Below are positions 43,938 to 53,318 of a stretch of DNA of 64,000 nt, one piece after another (position 1 is the first letter of the stretch; each line of letters starts with the position of its first letter). The translations under genes were made by a program, and so were the position numbers. This DNA comes from Saccharospirillum sp040881935 (GTDB lineage: Bacteria; Pseudomonadota; Gammaproteobacteria; Pseudomonadales; Natronospirillaceae), in NCBI RefSeq assembly GCF_040881935.1, contig NZ_JBBECH010000066.1, positions 1-64,000 on the forward strand, given 5' to 3'. The notes below the pieces were generated by a model. It worked only from the letters and a program-made list of their open reading frames with translations, was not told the origin of the DNA and ran no database searches.

Positions 43938-45059
43938 ATGGATATGCTCGGTGGCCTCAGTGCTCAGAAATTTCTGAGCCAGTACTGGCAGAAAACCCCC
44001 TACCTGGTGCGTCAGGCGTTTACCGATCTGTTTGAAATCAGTGGCGATGAACTGGCGGGTCTGGCCACAGAACCCGAGGTTGAATCCCGCCTGGTAACGG
44101 CCAATGACTGGACTTTGCGCCACGGCCCCTTCTTTGAGGAAGACTTTGCCAACTTACCCGAAAAAGACTGGACCTTGCTGGTCCAGGCAGTTGACCACTG
44201 GGTTCCTGAAATAGCCGCATTGTTTGATGCCTTCAGCTTTATCCCGTCGTGGCGAATGGATGACGTGATGGTGTCCTATGCCACACCCGGTGGTGGCGTC
44301 GGGCCGCATTTCGACCATTACGATGTGTTTCTGATTCAGGTATCCGGAGAACGCGAATGGTGCATTGGCCAGACCTGTACCGAAGCCGATGACCGCCGCG
44401 ACGATACCGACCTGAGCATACTTGCCCACTTTCAGGAGCAGGAACGCTGGGTGCTCCAACCAGGCGACATGCTCTATGTTCCGCCAGGCATTGCTCACTG
44501 CGGAACAGCCCTGAGCAAAGACTGCATCACCTATTCGATCGGTTTCCGCGCGCCCAGCCAGGCCGAAACTTTGGTCGAATTTGCACAATTCGTTGCCAAC
44601 AATTGCTCGGATTTTGACCGCTATCATGACGCTGATCTAGAAGCTCGGGAAGATAACCATCTCATTACCGGGGCCGATGTAGACCGCATTCACCGTATGC
44701 TGCAAACCCTGGTACAGGACCGTGACGCCATGGCCCGGTGGTTTGGCCGTTACATGACTCAGCCCAAATACGGCGATGCCCCCCTTGAGGAGCCGTCGCT
44801 GAACAAGACGGACATCGCCCGTCAGTTACAACGGCAACCGTTGATCCGCAATGACGCGGTCAGACTCGCCTACCAACCCGGCACACTCTTTGTGGATGGT
44901 GAAGCCATTGATACCGACTTGCCAGCAGATGGATTGCGCTGGCTGTGTGAGCAAAAGCGAATCAGCGCAACTGATCTCGGCAGCCAGGACAATGCGACGC
45001 GCCTGTCTATACTGACATCACTGGTCGGCCACGACGCTTTCTATTTCGACGACGAATAA
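43938..45059 (+). CDS. roxA: Ribosomal protein uL16 arginine hydroxylase RoxA
   Basis: 2-oxoglutarate/Fe(II) oxygenase that hydroxylates an arginine of 50S protein L16 (E. coli YcfD). 373 residues, the same as E. coli. JmjC fold with the iron triad HFDHYD (about residues 125-127) and the distal His in GIAHCGTAL (about 187), then a dimerisation and winged-helix region. ATG 43938 has AGGTGA upstream; the 56-codon longer frame overlaps purB and is not supported. It follows purB, another conserved neighbour relation. Confidence 0.94.
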   Translation: MDMLGGLSAQKFLSQYWQKTPYLVRQAFTDLFEISGDELAGLATEPEVESRLVTANDWTLRHGPFFEEDFANLPEKDWTLLVQAVDHWVPEIAALFDAFSFIPSWRMDDVMVSYATPGGGVGPHFDHYDVFLIQVSGEREWCIGQTCTEADDRRDDTDLSILAHFQEQERWVLQPGDMLYVPPGIAHCGTALSKDCITYSIGFRAPSQAETLVEFAQFVANNCSDFDRYHDADLEAREDNHLITGADVDRIHRMLQTLVQDRDAMARWFGRYMTQPKYGDAPLEEPSLNKTDIARQLQRQPLIRNDAVRLAYQPGTLFVDGEAIDTDLPADGLRWLCEQKRISATDLGSQDNATRLSILTSLVGHDAFYFDDE

Positions 45060-45231
45060 CGCGGGAGCAGTGACCCTTCCACCCTATCCGGAGACTCAAA
45101 CCTTCATGTCTGCAATTAAACGCTGGTATCCAGGGGTATCGGTAATTCGTTCGAAGGATCTTGGAGGGTAATAACAAAAGGCGCACAACCTTTTGACACA
45201 TAGGAATACGTCTTTGCCTCAGGCAATCAAC

Positions 45232-45465
45232 TCAGTGAAGAATCACCTCTTCATCTTCCATCGTATCGGTTTCTTCACCGGACTCTATTTCCGTTGCCAC
45301 CTGTACGCCAGCTGAAATCATGGCGCGGGCAACGTCTAGCCGTTGCTCTTTCAGACGCTCTTTGGCTTCATCAGAAAACCGGATGACCAGCAAGGGGGCA
45401 TCGTTGGAATCAGCGCGGCGCAGTGCCACTTCGCCGTTAGCCAGCTCGATAATTTCCCAGTACAT
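45232..45465 (-). CDS. Small acidic hypothetical protein
   Basis: 77 residues, MYWEIIELANGEVALRRADS, a compact N-terminal half with a VIRFSDEAKERL segment and a strongly acidic C-terminus (EIESGEETDTMEDEEVILH). The ATG has AAGGAG upstream. No family function known to me; it is co-oriented with the next two genes, which also lack defined roles. Confidence 0.75.
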   Translation of the reverse strand: MYWEIIELANGEVALRRADSNDAPLLVIRFSDEAKERLKEQRLDVARAMISAGVQVATEIESGEETDTMEDEEVILH

Positions 45466-45561
45466 AATGCTCCTTGTCGCTTCGTTGAGCGCATCCGAAG
45501 TGATGGTTTTAAGTCACCAGGGAACTCTCAAACTGCCTCATTCAAACAGGGTTAACCTTGG

Positions 45562-46041
45562 TCAACTGTGGTCGCTTTGTGCTCTTACATCGTCGACCCA
45601 TTGTTGCAGCTCATCCAGACATCTGCGGTAATATTTTGTTGGTTCTTGGTTATCGTCAGACACCAGCGCAATGCGGTTTGGATCGGCTTTTTTGACGTTT
45701 TCTGATACCAAACCCGACGACCATTGGTTCAGATCGCGATGCAGCTGCTGCATCCAGTGACCAGATTGTTCCAGCCCGGCTTGAACCGATTTCAGCTCCC
45801 AGGCATCGGGCCGGGCACGGTGCCAGAAATTCAGCAACTCATCCAGTAGCATTTCCGGTGCCAGCTTCACTCCATAGGGTTCGGCCGCTTCACACACAGC
45901 CGCCTTCCAGGCACGGTATGCCAGCACTTCAAAGGCCGACTCACACGCCTGGCGCTGCGCCGCTGCCGCGTCCTGTTCCGCCAAAGCCAACATCAGCCGG
46001 GACTGATACAACAATGCATTGGTAAGACCGCGTCGGTTCAT
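45562..46041 (-). CDS. DUF6586-like hypothetical protein
   Basis: 159 residues, helical, cytoplasmic. MNRRGLTNALLYQSRLMLAL and YRAWKAAVCEAAEPYGV resemble an uncharacterised family present in pseudomonads; the name DUF6586 is from memory of that family and is tentative. Its start is 3 bp from the YfaZ-like gene stop, so the two are probably cotranscribed. Confidence 0.7.
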   Translation of the reverse strand: MNRRGLTNALLYQSRLMLALAEQDAAAAQRQACESAFEVLAYRAWKAAVCEAAEPYGVKLAPEMLLDELLNFWHRARPDAWELKSVQAGLEQSGHWMQQLHRDLNQWSSGLVSENVKKADPNRIALVSDDNQEPTKYYRRCLDELQQWVDDVRAQSDHS

Positions 46042-46044
46042 GAC

Positions 46045-46605
46045 TCAGTAGTTCATCCGAAAACCAATGTTGAAAGTATTGTCTACGCGGCTGGGGCCAC
46101 CTGAGGTGTCGTGGTAATAGCCAGCGATATCATGCCAGCCTACAAACACGCGCGCCTGCGGCAGTACCTTGTAAGTCACCCGTGCTATTACTTCCTGAAA
46201 AGCGACAACGTCACCAAAACTGAGGATATCGGGTGCGTAATACAGTTGGGCTTCGGTACCCAGGCCGTTCATGAAATCCGGCTGCCAGCGCAGAAATCCA
46301 CCCACGCCCAGTGCAAAACCAGGTTCGCCGGCATCAAACAGAAAACCCTTGAACCCAATCCCTCCGATCATTTCCTGATTGGCCATTGTTGCATCGACGG
46401 CATTAAAGCCAGCACTGAATGCATAGGCCTGATTGTCTTCACTGTAGGCAAGACCAGTGGTGATGTGTGCACCGGAGCCCACCCGAACGGCCTCGTGCTC
46501 CAGTCTGACCGAGGTATTGGACAGCGCAATGTCAAGCGAACCGCCAGCCTGAACGCCGAAGGGAATCAATACGGCACAGGCTGCTAGCCAGGTCTTGAGG
46601 GTCAT
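46045..46605 (-). CDS. YfaZ-family outer-membrane protein
   Basis: A 186-residue secreted beta-rich protein. Signal peptide MTLKTWLAACAVLIPFGVQAG. The mature part is a run of amphipathic strands (AHITTGLAYSEDNQAYAFSAGF, GFALGVGGFLRWQPDF in parts, ARVFVGWHDIAGYYHD) ending with the aromatic TFNIGFRMNY, as in small barrels of the YfaZ group. The ATG at 46605 has GGAGTAG upstream; an 11-codon longer frame lacks it. The assembly gap lies upstream. Confidence 0.75.
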   Translation of the reverse strand: MTLKTWLAACAVLIPFGVQAGGSLDIALSNTSVRLEHEAVRVGSGAHITTGLAYSEDNQAYAFSAGFNAVDATMANQEMIGGIGFKGFLFDAGEPGFALGVGGFLRWQPDFMNGLGTEAQLYYAPDILSFGDVVAFQEVIARVTYKVLPQARVFVGWHDIAGYYHDTSGGPSRVDNTFNIGFRMNY

Positions 46606-46666
46606 TTCACTACTCCAGAATAAAGTTTGGGGGGGCATTGTACTGAATTATGACGGTATCCACACC

Positions 46667-46724
46667 AAGCGGGGGGGGGGGGGGGGGGGGNNNNNNNNNN
46701 GGGCCACAATGTGGCCCGCCGCTT
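46667..46724. other. Assembly gap (10 N) in a probable strong hairpin
   Basis: AAGCGG runs into 20 consecutive G (46671-46690), then 10 N (46691-46700), then GGGCCACAATGTGGCCC and GCCGCTT to 46724. If the G run and N are replaced by CGGGCC..., the two sides complete a perfect dyad, AAGCGGCGGGCCAC / GTGGCCCGCCGCTT, around AAT. The G run is therefore likely an artefact at a hard-to-read hairpin, possibly the htpG terminator. Confidence 0.7.
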
Positions 46725-46779
46725 ATTTTGGATACTGTAATCTGTTGCCAGGTTCGGAGGCTAAATTAAAACCAGCGAC

Positions 46780-48690
46780 TTAGCGGGACAGATCAAGCAG
46801 TAGCTTGTTCAGGCGACCGACAAAGCCTGCGGCATCTTTGGGGTGCGACCCCTCCGCCAGGCGCGCCTGTTCCAGCAGGATATTGGCCAGATCGGAAAAG
46901 CGGTCTTCACTGGTTTCCTGCTCTAGCCGCTGCACCAGCGGATGCTCGGGGTTCAATTCAAAAATGGGCTTGGTCTCGGGTACCGCCTGACCGGCAGCCT
47001 CCATAATGCGGCGCATCTGGGCACCCATGTCGTTGTCACCAACGACGATGCAGGCCGGTGATTCCACCAGACGGTGAGTCATGCGGACCTCTTCAACGTC
47101 GTTCTCGAGCAATGTTTTCAGTCGCTCCAACAGAGGCTTGTGATCGTCGTTGGCTTTTTGCTGAGCCTCTTTCTCTGCTTCGGTTTCCACACCGCTCAGA
47201 TCCAGACCGCCACGGGCAACATCGACCAGGGACTTGCCATCAAACTCACGCAGGTACCCCATCAACCATTCGTCAATCCGGTCGCTCATCAGCAGCACTT
47301 CGATGCCTTTCTTGCGGAACACCTCCAGGTGGGGGCTGTTCTTGGCGGTCTGATGGCTATCTGCGGCCACGTAATAGATTTTATCCTGCCCTTCTTTCAT
47401 TCGGCTGACGTAATCGTCCAGTGACTGTGTCTGGGCGGGTTCGCCGGTATGACTAGTGGCAAAACGCAATAGCTTGGCAATTTTGTCGTTATTGGCAGAG
47501 TCTTCGGCTGGCCCCTCTTTCAGAACCTGACCAAACTCATCCCAGAATGCCTGATACCCTTCAGGGTCTTTCTTGGCCAGCTTGGCCAGCATATCCAGTA
47601 CCCGCTTGGTCAGAGCCGAGCGCATGTTGTCGATGGCATCGTCACTTTGCAGGATTTCGCGACTGATGTTCAGCGGCAAGTCGTTAGAATCAACGATGCC
47701 CTTGGCGAAGCGCAGATACATCGGAAGGAATTGCTCGACATCGTCCATAATGAACACACGCTGGACATAGAGTTTCAACCCGCGAATGCGTTCCCGGTTC
47801 CAAATGTCATAGGGGGCTTTCTTCGGAATGTACAGCAGACTGGTGTAGTCCAGCTTGCCCTCAACCTTGTTGTGGCTCCAGCTTAAGGGGTCGCCAAAGT
47901 CGTGCGAAATATGGCGGTACAATTCTTTGTATTCGTCGTCGGATATCTCGCTGCGCGGGCGGGTCCACAACGCTTTGGCGCTGTTAACGGTTTCCCATTC
48001 AACCGCCGTTTCCCCAGTTTTTTCATCCTCCGGGTCGTCGTAGCTTTCCTTCAACATCTGCACCGGAATGGCGATGTGATCCGAGTATTTGCGGATCAGG
48101 TTGCGCAAGCGCCAGCCATCGGCAAACTCGATTTCTTCCGGCTTCAGATGCAAGACGATGCGTGTTCCGCGTGCTGGCAGTGTCACCTCAGCTAGGCTGA
48201 ACTCGCCCTCGCCTTCACTGCGCCAGTGCACACCGGCATCAGCAGGTGTTCCGGCGCGACGGGTATAGACATCAACGGCGTCGGCTACAATGAAGGACGA
48301 GTAAAAACCCACCCCGAATTGCCCGATTAACTGGCTGTCCTTACGTTCGTCACCGGTCAGATTTTTTAGAAATTCAGCGGTGCCGGATTTGGCGATGGTC
48401 CCCAGGTTGGCGATAACGTCGTCGCGGGTCATACCAATGCCATTATCGGTCAGCGTAACCGTGCCGGCTTCTTTGTCGTACTCGACCCGAATGGTCAGAT
48501 CACTGTCTTCCGCGAGCAGGGAATCATCCTTTAATGCCTGAAATCGCAATTTGTCGCAGGCATCAGAGGCATTGGAGATCAGCTCACGCAGGAAAATCTC
48601 CTTGTTGGAGTACAGGGAGTGGATCATCAAATGCAGAAGTTGCTTGACTTCTGTCTGAAAACTGAGCGTTTCTTGTTGGGTTTCAGACAT
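46780..48690 (-). CDS. htpG: Chaperone protein HtpG (Hsp90)
   Basis: Bacterial Hsp90, 636 residues (E. coli 624). GHKL ATPase N-domain: YSNKEIFLRELISNASDACD, DNGIGM, GTIAKSGT and GQFGVGFYS are all present; then the middle domain with the SDRIDEWLMGYL segment and a C-terminal dimerisation domain. Start ATG 48690 (MSETQQETLSFQTEV) with GAGG upstream; a GTG at 48699 is possible. A sigma-32 type promoter lies about 45-70 bp upstream, as expected for a heat-shock gene. Confidence 0.97.
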   Translation of the reverse strand: MSETQQETLSFQTEVKQLLHLMIHSLYSNKEIFLRELISNASDACDKLRFQALKDDSLLAEDSDLTIRVEYDKEAGTVTLTDNGIGMTRDDVIANLGTIAKSGTAEFLKNLTGDERKDSQLIGQFGVGFYSSFIVADAVDVYTRRAGTPADAGVHWRSEGEGEFSLAEVTLPARGTRIVLHLKPEEIEFADGWRLRNLIRKYSDHIAIPVQMLKESYDDPEDEKTGETAVEWETVNSAKALWTRPRSEISDDEYKELYRHISHDFGDPLSWSHNKVEGKLDYTSLLYIPKKAPYDIWNRERIRGLKLYVQRVFIMDDVEQFLPMYLRFAKGIVDSNDLPLNISREILQSDDAIDNMRSALTKRVLDMLAKLAKKDPEGYQAFWDEFGQVLKEGPAEDSANNDKIAKLLRFATSHTGEPAQTQSLDDYVSRMKEGQDKIYYVAADSHQTAKNSPHLEVFRKKGIEVLLMSDRIDEWLMGYLREFDGKSLVDVARGGLDLSGVETEAEKEAQQKANDDHKPLLERLKTLLENDVEEVRMTHRLVESPACIVVGDNDMGAQMRRIMEAAGQAVPETKPIFELNPEHPLVQRLEQETSEDRFSDLANILLEQARLAEGSHPKDAAGFVGRLNKLLLDLSR

Positions 48691-48731
48691 GTAATTCACC
48701 TCAAATCAAAGACTTAGCCTATGGTCCCCTC

Positions 48732-48760
48732 TATTTATGGGCCTTGTGATGCATTTCAAG
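48732..48760 (-). promoter_or_regulatory. Sigma-32 heat-shock promoter for htpG
   Basis: On the minus strand CTTGAA (48760-48755), 13 bases, CCCATAAAT (48741-48733), very close to the RpoH consensus CTTGAA-N13-17-CCCCATnTA. It points to htpG. Confidence 0.8.
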
Positions 48761-48914
48761 CACCGGCACTATCATTTCCTGTAACAGCCTTTCCACGCAG
48801 GCGACGCTGATGCACACTTATAACCGAACGCCACCGGTTCGGGGCGACAAACATACGTCCCCTACCGACCGAGCATATTTCAATAGCCGTCTACTACAAG
48901 GAAGCACCCTCAGA

Positions 48915-50267
48915 ATGTCGACGCCAACCCCTTATGATGCTCCCGTTCGCAAGCGCGAAATCTTTGGCTGGGCCATGTATGACTTCGCCAACAGCAGCTA
49001 TACCACCGTCGTAGTCAGCTTCATTTACAGTGCTTTTTTCATTTCCTACATAGTTCCGCCCGAGCTTGACCACCTGAAAAACACCTTCTGGGCTGCCAGC
49101 GTGGCGATTTCCACCGGTCTGGCGATCATTCTGGCGCCACTGGTCGGGGTGATTTGCGACTACAGTGGCCGCAAGAAGCGCTATCTTGCCTGGTGTACTT
49201 GGGTATCGGTGCTGGCAACCGGCGGTTTGTACTTCGTGGAGCCAGGGTCGGTCTGGCTTGGCATGACATTTCTGATCTGCAGTAACACCGCCTGGATGCT
49301 GTCCGAAAGTTTCATCGCAAGCTTCCTGACCGAGTTGGCCACCAAAGACAATATGGGCCGAATTTCCGGAGTGGGTTGGGGTATTGGCTACATCGGTGGG
49401 CTGCTAAGTCTGCTGATCATCATCGTGGTGGTGACCGAAAGCGCAAGCTCAAATCTTTCGCTTTATATCGACCAGAACCAACTGGCTATGGTCGTCGTCG
49501 CGCTGTTTTACGGGCTCGGTGCCCTGCCCACGTTTCTTTTCGTCAAAGAACGGGCCGAACCCATTCCCGAATTCGAGCACGCCCGCTTTTCCGTCTTGCT
49601 AAAAGCCGCAGGCGTACGATTACTGGCCATGCGCAGCATCATTGCCGACTACCCGGTTCTGTTTCGGTTTTTCGTTGCGTTCATGGTGTACATGGCCGGG
49701 GTATCGGTTGTGGTCAAATTCTTCGGCATCTACGCCCAGGAAGAAATTGGCATTCGCGGCACTCAACTACTGATTATCGGGGCCACGCTGCAGGTTGCCT
49801 CGATGATCGGGGCCATCGGCTTCGGTTTTATAGAAGACACCCTGGGCTCCAAAAACACCCTGCTTCTGACACTGGGCTGGTGGTTGCTGGGCCTGCTGGG
49901 CATTTATTATCTGGATGTACTGGTCGCATTGACCGGGATGACGGTCTCGACACTCTTTGTGGTGGTCGCCTTTGTGGCGGGCAGCGCCATGGGTGCGACG
50001 CAGAGCGCCAGCCGTGCTGTGGTCGGTTTGCTGGCAAGCCCGAAAGACTCGGCCTTGCTGTTCGGGTTGTGGGGTACTTTCGGACGCTTTGCCATCATCA
50101 TCGGCATGACATTCGGCCCCATATCCGATGCCGTTGGGCGGCATCAGGCTTTGCTGATCATCATGCTCTACTTTATCGCCGGGGGCATTTTGCTGATGCG
50201 CGTACCCTTGCGCCAGGCCATTCAGGATCAGCGTTCGATTCCGGTCAGCTCCGCGCCAACCCGGTAA
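48915..50267 (+). CDS. MFS transporter, UMF1/Atg22-like family
   Basis: A 450-residue permease with about 12 membrane helices. The N-terminus KREIFGWAMYDFANSSYTTVV is the signature of the Atg22/UMF1 branch of the major facilitator superfamily, and YSGRKKRYLAWC is the cytoplasmic loop 2-3. Bacterial members are uncharacterised; yeast Atg22 exports amino acids from vacuoles, so substrate is unknown here. ATG 48915 has AAGGAAG upstream. Divergent from htpG, with a hairpin terminator after it. Confidence 0.85.
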   Translation: MSTPTPYDAPVRKREIFGWAMYDFANSSYTTVVVSFIYSAFFISYIVPPELDHLKNTFWAASVAISTGLAIILAPLVGVICDYSGRKKRYLAWCTWVSVLATGGLYFVEPGSVWLGMTFLICSNTAWMLSESFIASFLTELATKDNMGRISGVGWGIGYIGGLLSLLIIIVVVTESASSNLSLYIDQNQLAMVVVALFYGLGALPTFLFVKERAEPIPEFEHARFSVLLKAAGVRLLAMRSIIADYPVLFRFFVAFMVYMAGVSVVVKFFGIYAQEEIGIRGTQLLIIGATLQVASMIGAIGFGFIEDTLGSKNTLLLTLGWWLLGLLGIYYLDVLVALTGMTVSTLFVVVAFVAGSAMGATQSASRAVVGLLASPKDSALLFGLWGTFGRFAIIIGMTFGPISDAVGRHQALLIIMLYFIAGGILLMRVPLRQAIQDQRSIPVSSAPTR

Positions 50268-50278
50268 ATTTGTTCAAG

Positions 50279-50308
50279 CCCGGTCCCCCGCTACGCCGGG
50301 AGACCGGG
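50279..50308 (+). terminator. Hairpin terminator after the MFS gene
   Basis: CCCGGTC...GACCGGG with further inner CCCG/CGGG pairing and a CTACG loop, followed by TGGCCGTTTTATT. Convergent genes share this spacer. Confidence 0.65.
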
Positions 50309-50316
50309 TGGCCGTT

Positions 50317-51048
50317 TTATTCCTCGGCACTCTTTCCCAGATTGATGTCCTGGTTAGGGTCCAGGCCCCTCGCCCTGACCAGCTCTTTCAGTGTCGTACT
50401 GCGAAATTCACGCCGGTACAACACGCCTATGATCACACTGGTCAGTACCACAAACCAGAGCGGTCCCAGAAACCAACCGATAACAGCCAGACTGAAATAC
50501 ACCGCCCGCAACCCCAAATTAAACTGCTTCCCCGCCAGATCCATTACTTTGGCCGTATGGACTGAGAAGTCTTTCTTCACAGAGTCAGGAATGGTCTCGC
50601 TTGGCGTGGGCGCCGAACCAATCATGACCGATAAGAACCCAAACTGACGCATGCTCCAGGTGAAACTGAGAAAGGCATAGACGTAAATCGCTACCAAAAC
50701 ACCGACTTTGGCTTCCCACAATGCCTTGGTACCGGGCTGTACAAAGGAGATGTCATTTAGCAGTCGTACAACCTGTTCCGACGCGGCCAACACGGTAATC
50801 AGACCCGCCACTACGAACAGGCAACTGGAGGCGAAAAAGGCTGAGTTGCGCTCGAGATTACCCACGGCCGACATATCAGACACCCGGTTTTCCCGACGCA
50901 AGAGTCGGTGCATCCAGTCCACTCTGAAGTGATGCATGATGGACGACAAACTGTGTCTGCGCTTTGCTTCCCGGGAAGCATAGCGGGTATAAACCACCCA
51001 ACTGGTGAAAAATACCAGCAATGCCAGCCAATCGAATAAATGTATCAT
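50317..51048 (-). CDS. DUF599 family membrane protein
   Basis: 243 residues with four predicted membrane helices and a cytoplasmic, basic segment after the first (RYASREAKRRHSLSS). The pattern RRENRVSDMSAVGNLERNSAFFASS and the paired helices are those of DUF599, whose function is unknown. It starts at ATG 51048 and is convergent with the MFS gene, co-oriented with sucD but separated from it by a terminator. Confidence 0.85.
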   Translation of the reverse strand: MIHLFDWLALLVFFTSWVVYTRYASREAKRRHSLSSIMHHFRVDWMHRLLRRENRVSDMSAVGNLERNSAFFASSCLFVVAGLITVLAASEQVVRLLNDISFVQPGTKALWEAKVGVLVAIYVYAFLSFTWSMRQFGFLSVMIGSAPTPSETIPDSVKKDFSVHTAKVMDLAGKQFNLGLRAVYFSLAVIGWFLGPLWFVVLTSVIIGVLYRREFRSTTLKELVRARGLDPNQDINLGKSAEE

Positions 51049-51137
51049 GCCTTACTTGTCCTTAATCCTAATGTCCGTCATACGGTGAGAGTCTAGCCCA
51101 ACCACCCCCTCCCTGGCAGCCTACTTATTCTCACTCA

Positions 51138-51169
51138 ATAAAAAAGGCAGCCTAAGCTGCCTTTTTTTT
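51138..51169. terminator. Bidirectional terminator after sucD
   Basis: AAAAAAGGCAGC-CTAA-GCTGCCTTTTTTTT: perfect stem with A and T tracts. It ends the long sdh-suc transcription unit. Confidence 0.93.
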
Positions 51170-51195
51170 CTCGCTTTGTTAAGCGATGATAAAGC

Positions 51196-52068
51196 TTACC
51201 AGCCAGTGACTTCTTTCAGTGCGTCACCGATTTGCGCCAGAGAGCGCACGGTTTTAACACCGGCGTCTTCCAGAGCGGCAAACTTCTCATCGGCCGTGCC
51301 CTTACCACCGGCAATGATGGCGCCCGCGTGGCCCATACGCTTACCTGCAGGTGCGGTAACACCGGCAATGTAAGAAACGACAGGCTTGGAAACATTGGCC
51401 TTGATGTAAGCTGCTGCTTCTTCTTCAGCGGTACCGCCAATCTCGCCAATCATCACAATGGCTTCGGTTGCCGGATCTTTCTCGAACATTTCCAGAATGT
51501 CGATGAAGTTGGAACCTGGAATCGGGTCACCGCCAATACCAACACAGGTTGACTGGCCAAAACCATGATCAGTCGTCTGCTTCACGGCTTCGTAAGTCAG
51601 GGTACCGGAACGCGATACGATGCCCACTTTACCTGGCTTGTGAATATGGCCGGGCATAATGCCGATCTTGCATTGTCCCGGGGTGATCACACCGGGGCAG
51701 TTCGGGCCGATCATGCGCACGCCCTTGCGGTCGACGTATTCTTTGGCAACCAGCATGTCCAGCGTTGGGATGCCTTCGGTGATGCACACCACCAGCTCAA
51801 CACCACTGTCGGCGGCTTCAATGATGGCGTCCAGGCAGAACGGTGCCGGTACGTAGATCACAGAAGCAGTTGCACCGGTTGCTTCTACCGCTTCGCGAGC
51901 GGTATTGAAGACTGGCAGGCCCAGATGCGTAGTACCACCCTTGCCCGGCGAAACACCACCGACCATTTGCGTACCGTATTCAATCGCCTGTTCACTGTGA
52001 AACGTACCCTGTGAACCGGTAAAGCCCTGGCAGATTACCTTGGTGTTCTTATCGATCAATACGCTCAT
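51196..52068 (-). CDS. sucD: Succinyl-CoA synthetase alpha subunit
   Basis: Alpha subunit (290 residues, E. coli 289) of the enzyme converting succinyl-CoA to succinate with NTP formation. CoA-binding Rossmann part with GFTGSQGTFHSEQAIEYGTQ, CITEGIPTLDM and GPNCPGVITPGQCKIGIMPG; the phosphohistidine lies in KRMGHAGAII near residue 247. Its ATG overlaps the sucC stop by four bases, ensuring equal amounts of both subunits. Confidence 0.98.
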   Translation of the reverse strand: MSVLIDKNTKVICQGFTGSQGTFHSEQAIEYGTQMVGGVSPGKGGTTHLGLPVFNTAREAVEATGATASVIYVPAPFCLDAIIEAADSGVELVVCITEGIPTLDMLVAKEYVDRKGVRMIGPNCPGVITPGQCKIGIMPGHIHKPGKVGIVSRSGTLTYEAVKQTTDHGFGQSTCVGIGGDPIPGSNFIDILEMFEKDPATEAIVMIGEIGGTAEEEAAAYIKANVSKPVVSYIAGVTAPAGKRMGHAGAIIAGGKGTADEKFAALEDAGVKTVRSLAQIGDALKEVTGW

Positions 52069-53234
52069 GCTGCACCTCCGGCTGCTTGTACCACTTTTTC
52101 GGCAGCGTCAGTCAGCGAAGTGGCTGCAATGATGTTCAGGCCACTGTCGGCCAGTTTTTTGGTGCCCAATTCAGCATTATTGCCTTCGAGACGAACCACA
52201 ACAGGGACTTTCACGCCCACTTCTTCGACAGCACCAATGATGCCTTCAGCAATCATATCGCAACGAACAATACCACCGAAGATGTTAACGAAAACGGCCT
52301 TGACCGAGGTATCGGACAAAATGATTTTGAACGCTTCCGCCACACGCTCTTTGGTCGCACCGCCGCCTACATCAAGGAAGTTGGCAGGCTGGCCACCGCT
52401 CAACTTGACGATGTCCATGGTGCCCATCGCCAGGCCGGCGCCATTGACCATGCAGCCAATGTTACCGTCCAGAGCAACGTAATTAAGCTCCCAGGCGGCT
52501 GCCTGCGCTTCACGCTCGTCTTCCTGAGAGGGGTCACGCATGTCGGCAATTTGCTTTTGACGGAACAATGCATTGGCGTCAACGCCGATTTTGGCGTCCA
52601 GGCAGTGCAGATTGCCTTCGTCGGTGATCACCAGCGGGTTCACTTCAATCAGCGCAAGGTCTTTGTCGACGAACAGCTTCGCCAGACCCAGGAAGATCTT
52701 GGTGAACTGCTTGACCTGCTCGCCTTTCAGGCCGAGCTGGAATGCCACGTCACGCGCCTGGAAAGGCTGAGCGCCAACCAGCGGGTCGACGACAACGCGC
52801 AGAATTTTCTCGGGCGTTTCTTCAGCGACTGTCTCGATGTCCATGCCACCTTCGGTCGATGCCATAAAGACAACGCGACGGCTGCCACGGTCGACAACGG
52901 CACTGAGGTACAGTTCGTTGGCGATGTCGGTGCAGGTTTCAACCAGAATCTTGCTGACTGGCTGGCCTTTTTCATCGGTCTGGAAAGTAACCAGATTCTT
53001 ACCCAGCCACTTCTCAGCAAAGGCGCGAATCTCTTCATCGGTTTTGACCAGCTTTACGCCGCCAGCCTTGCCCCGGCCACCCGCGTGTACCTGAGCCTTG
53101 ACCACCCACATGCTACCCCCGATCTTTTTAGCGGCAGCAACCGCTTCTTCGGGCGTATCACAGGCAAAGCCATCGGATACAGGCAGACCGTACTCTTTGA
53201 ACAGCTGCTTCGATTGATACTCGTGTAGGTTCAT
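52065..53234 (-). CDS. sucC: Succinyl-CoA synthetase beta subunit
   Basis: ATP-grasp beta subunit, 389 residues (E. coli 388), determining nucleotide use. MNLHEYQSKQLFKEYGLPVS at the start, KAQVHAGGRGKAGGVKLV as nucleotide-binding loop, LALIEVNPLVITDEG, and the succinate-site segments GCMVNGAGLAMGTMD and FVNIFGGIVRCD. A terminator-like hairpin precedes it, after lpdA. Confidence 0.98.
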   Translation of the reverse strand: MNLHEYQSKQLFKEYGLPVSDGFACDTPEEAVAAAKKIGGSMWVVKAQVHAGGRGKAGGVKLVKTDEEIRAFAEKWLGKNLVTFQTDEKGQPVSKILVETCTDIANELYLSAVVDRGSRRVVFMASTEGGMDIETVAEETPEKILRVVVDPLVGAQPFQARDVAFQLGLKGEQVKQFTKIFLGLAKLFVDKDLALIEVNPLVITDEGNLHCLDAKIGVDANALFRQKQIADMRDPSQEDEREAQAAAWELNYVALDGNIGCMVNGAGLAMGTMDIVKLSGGQPANFLDVGGGATKERVAEAFKIILSDTSVKAVFVNIFGGIVRCDMIAEGIIGAVEEVGVKVPVVVRLEGNNAELGTKKLADSGLNIIAATSLTDAAEKVVQAAGGAA

Positions 53235-53318
53235 CGTTCTTTCCGTTCTGTGAACTCGAGTGATTGGGAGAATTTGTTGTTCTAGTGGGTTTCACCCGCA
53301 AGGCACTCTGATTAGCGA

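Noticed and set aside
45106..45171. 21-codon ORF after roxA (MSAIKRWYPGVSV...)
   Set aside because: Too short, no strong binding site and no recognisable peptide family.
46671..46690. G-quadruplex or regulatory poly-G tract
   Set aside because: It directly borders N and the flanks form a broken hairpin, so it is most likely a sequencing artefact.
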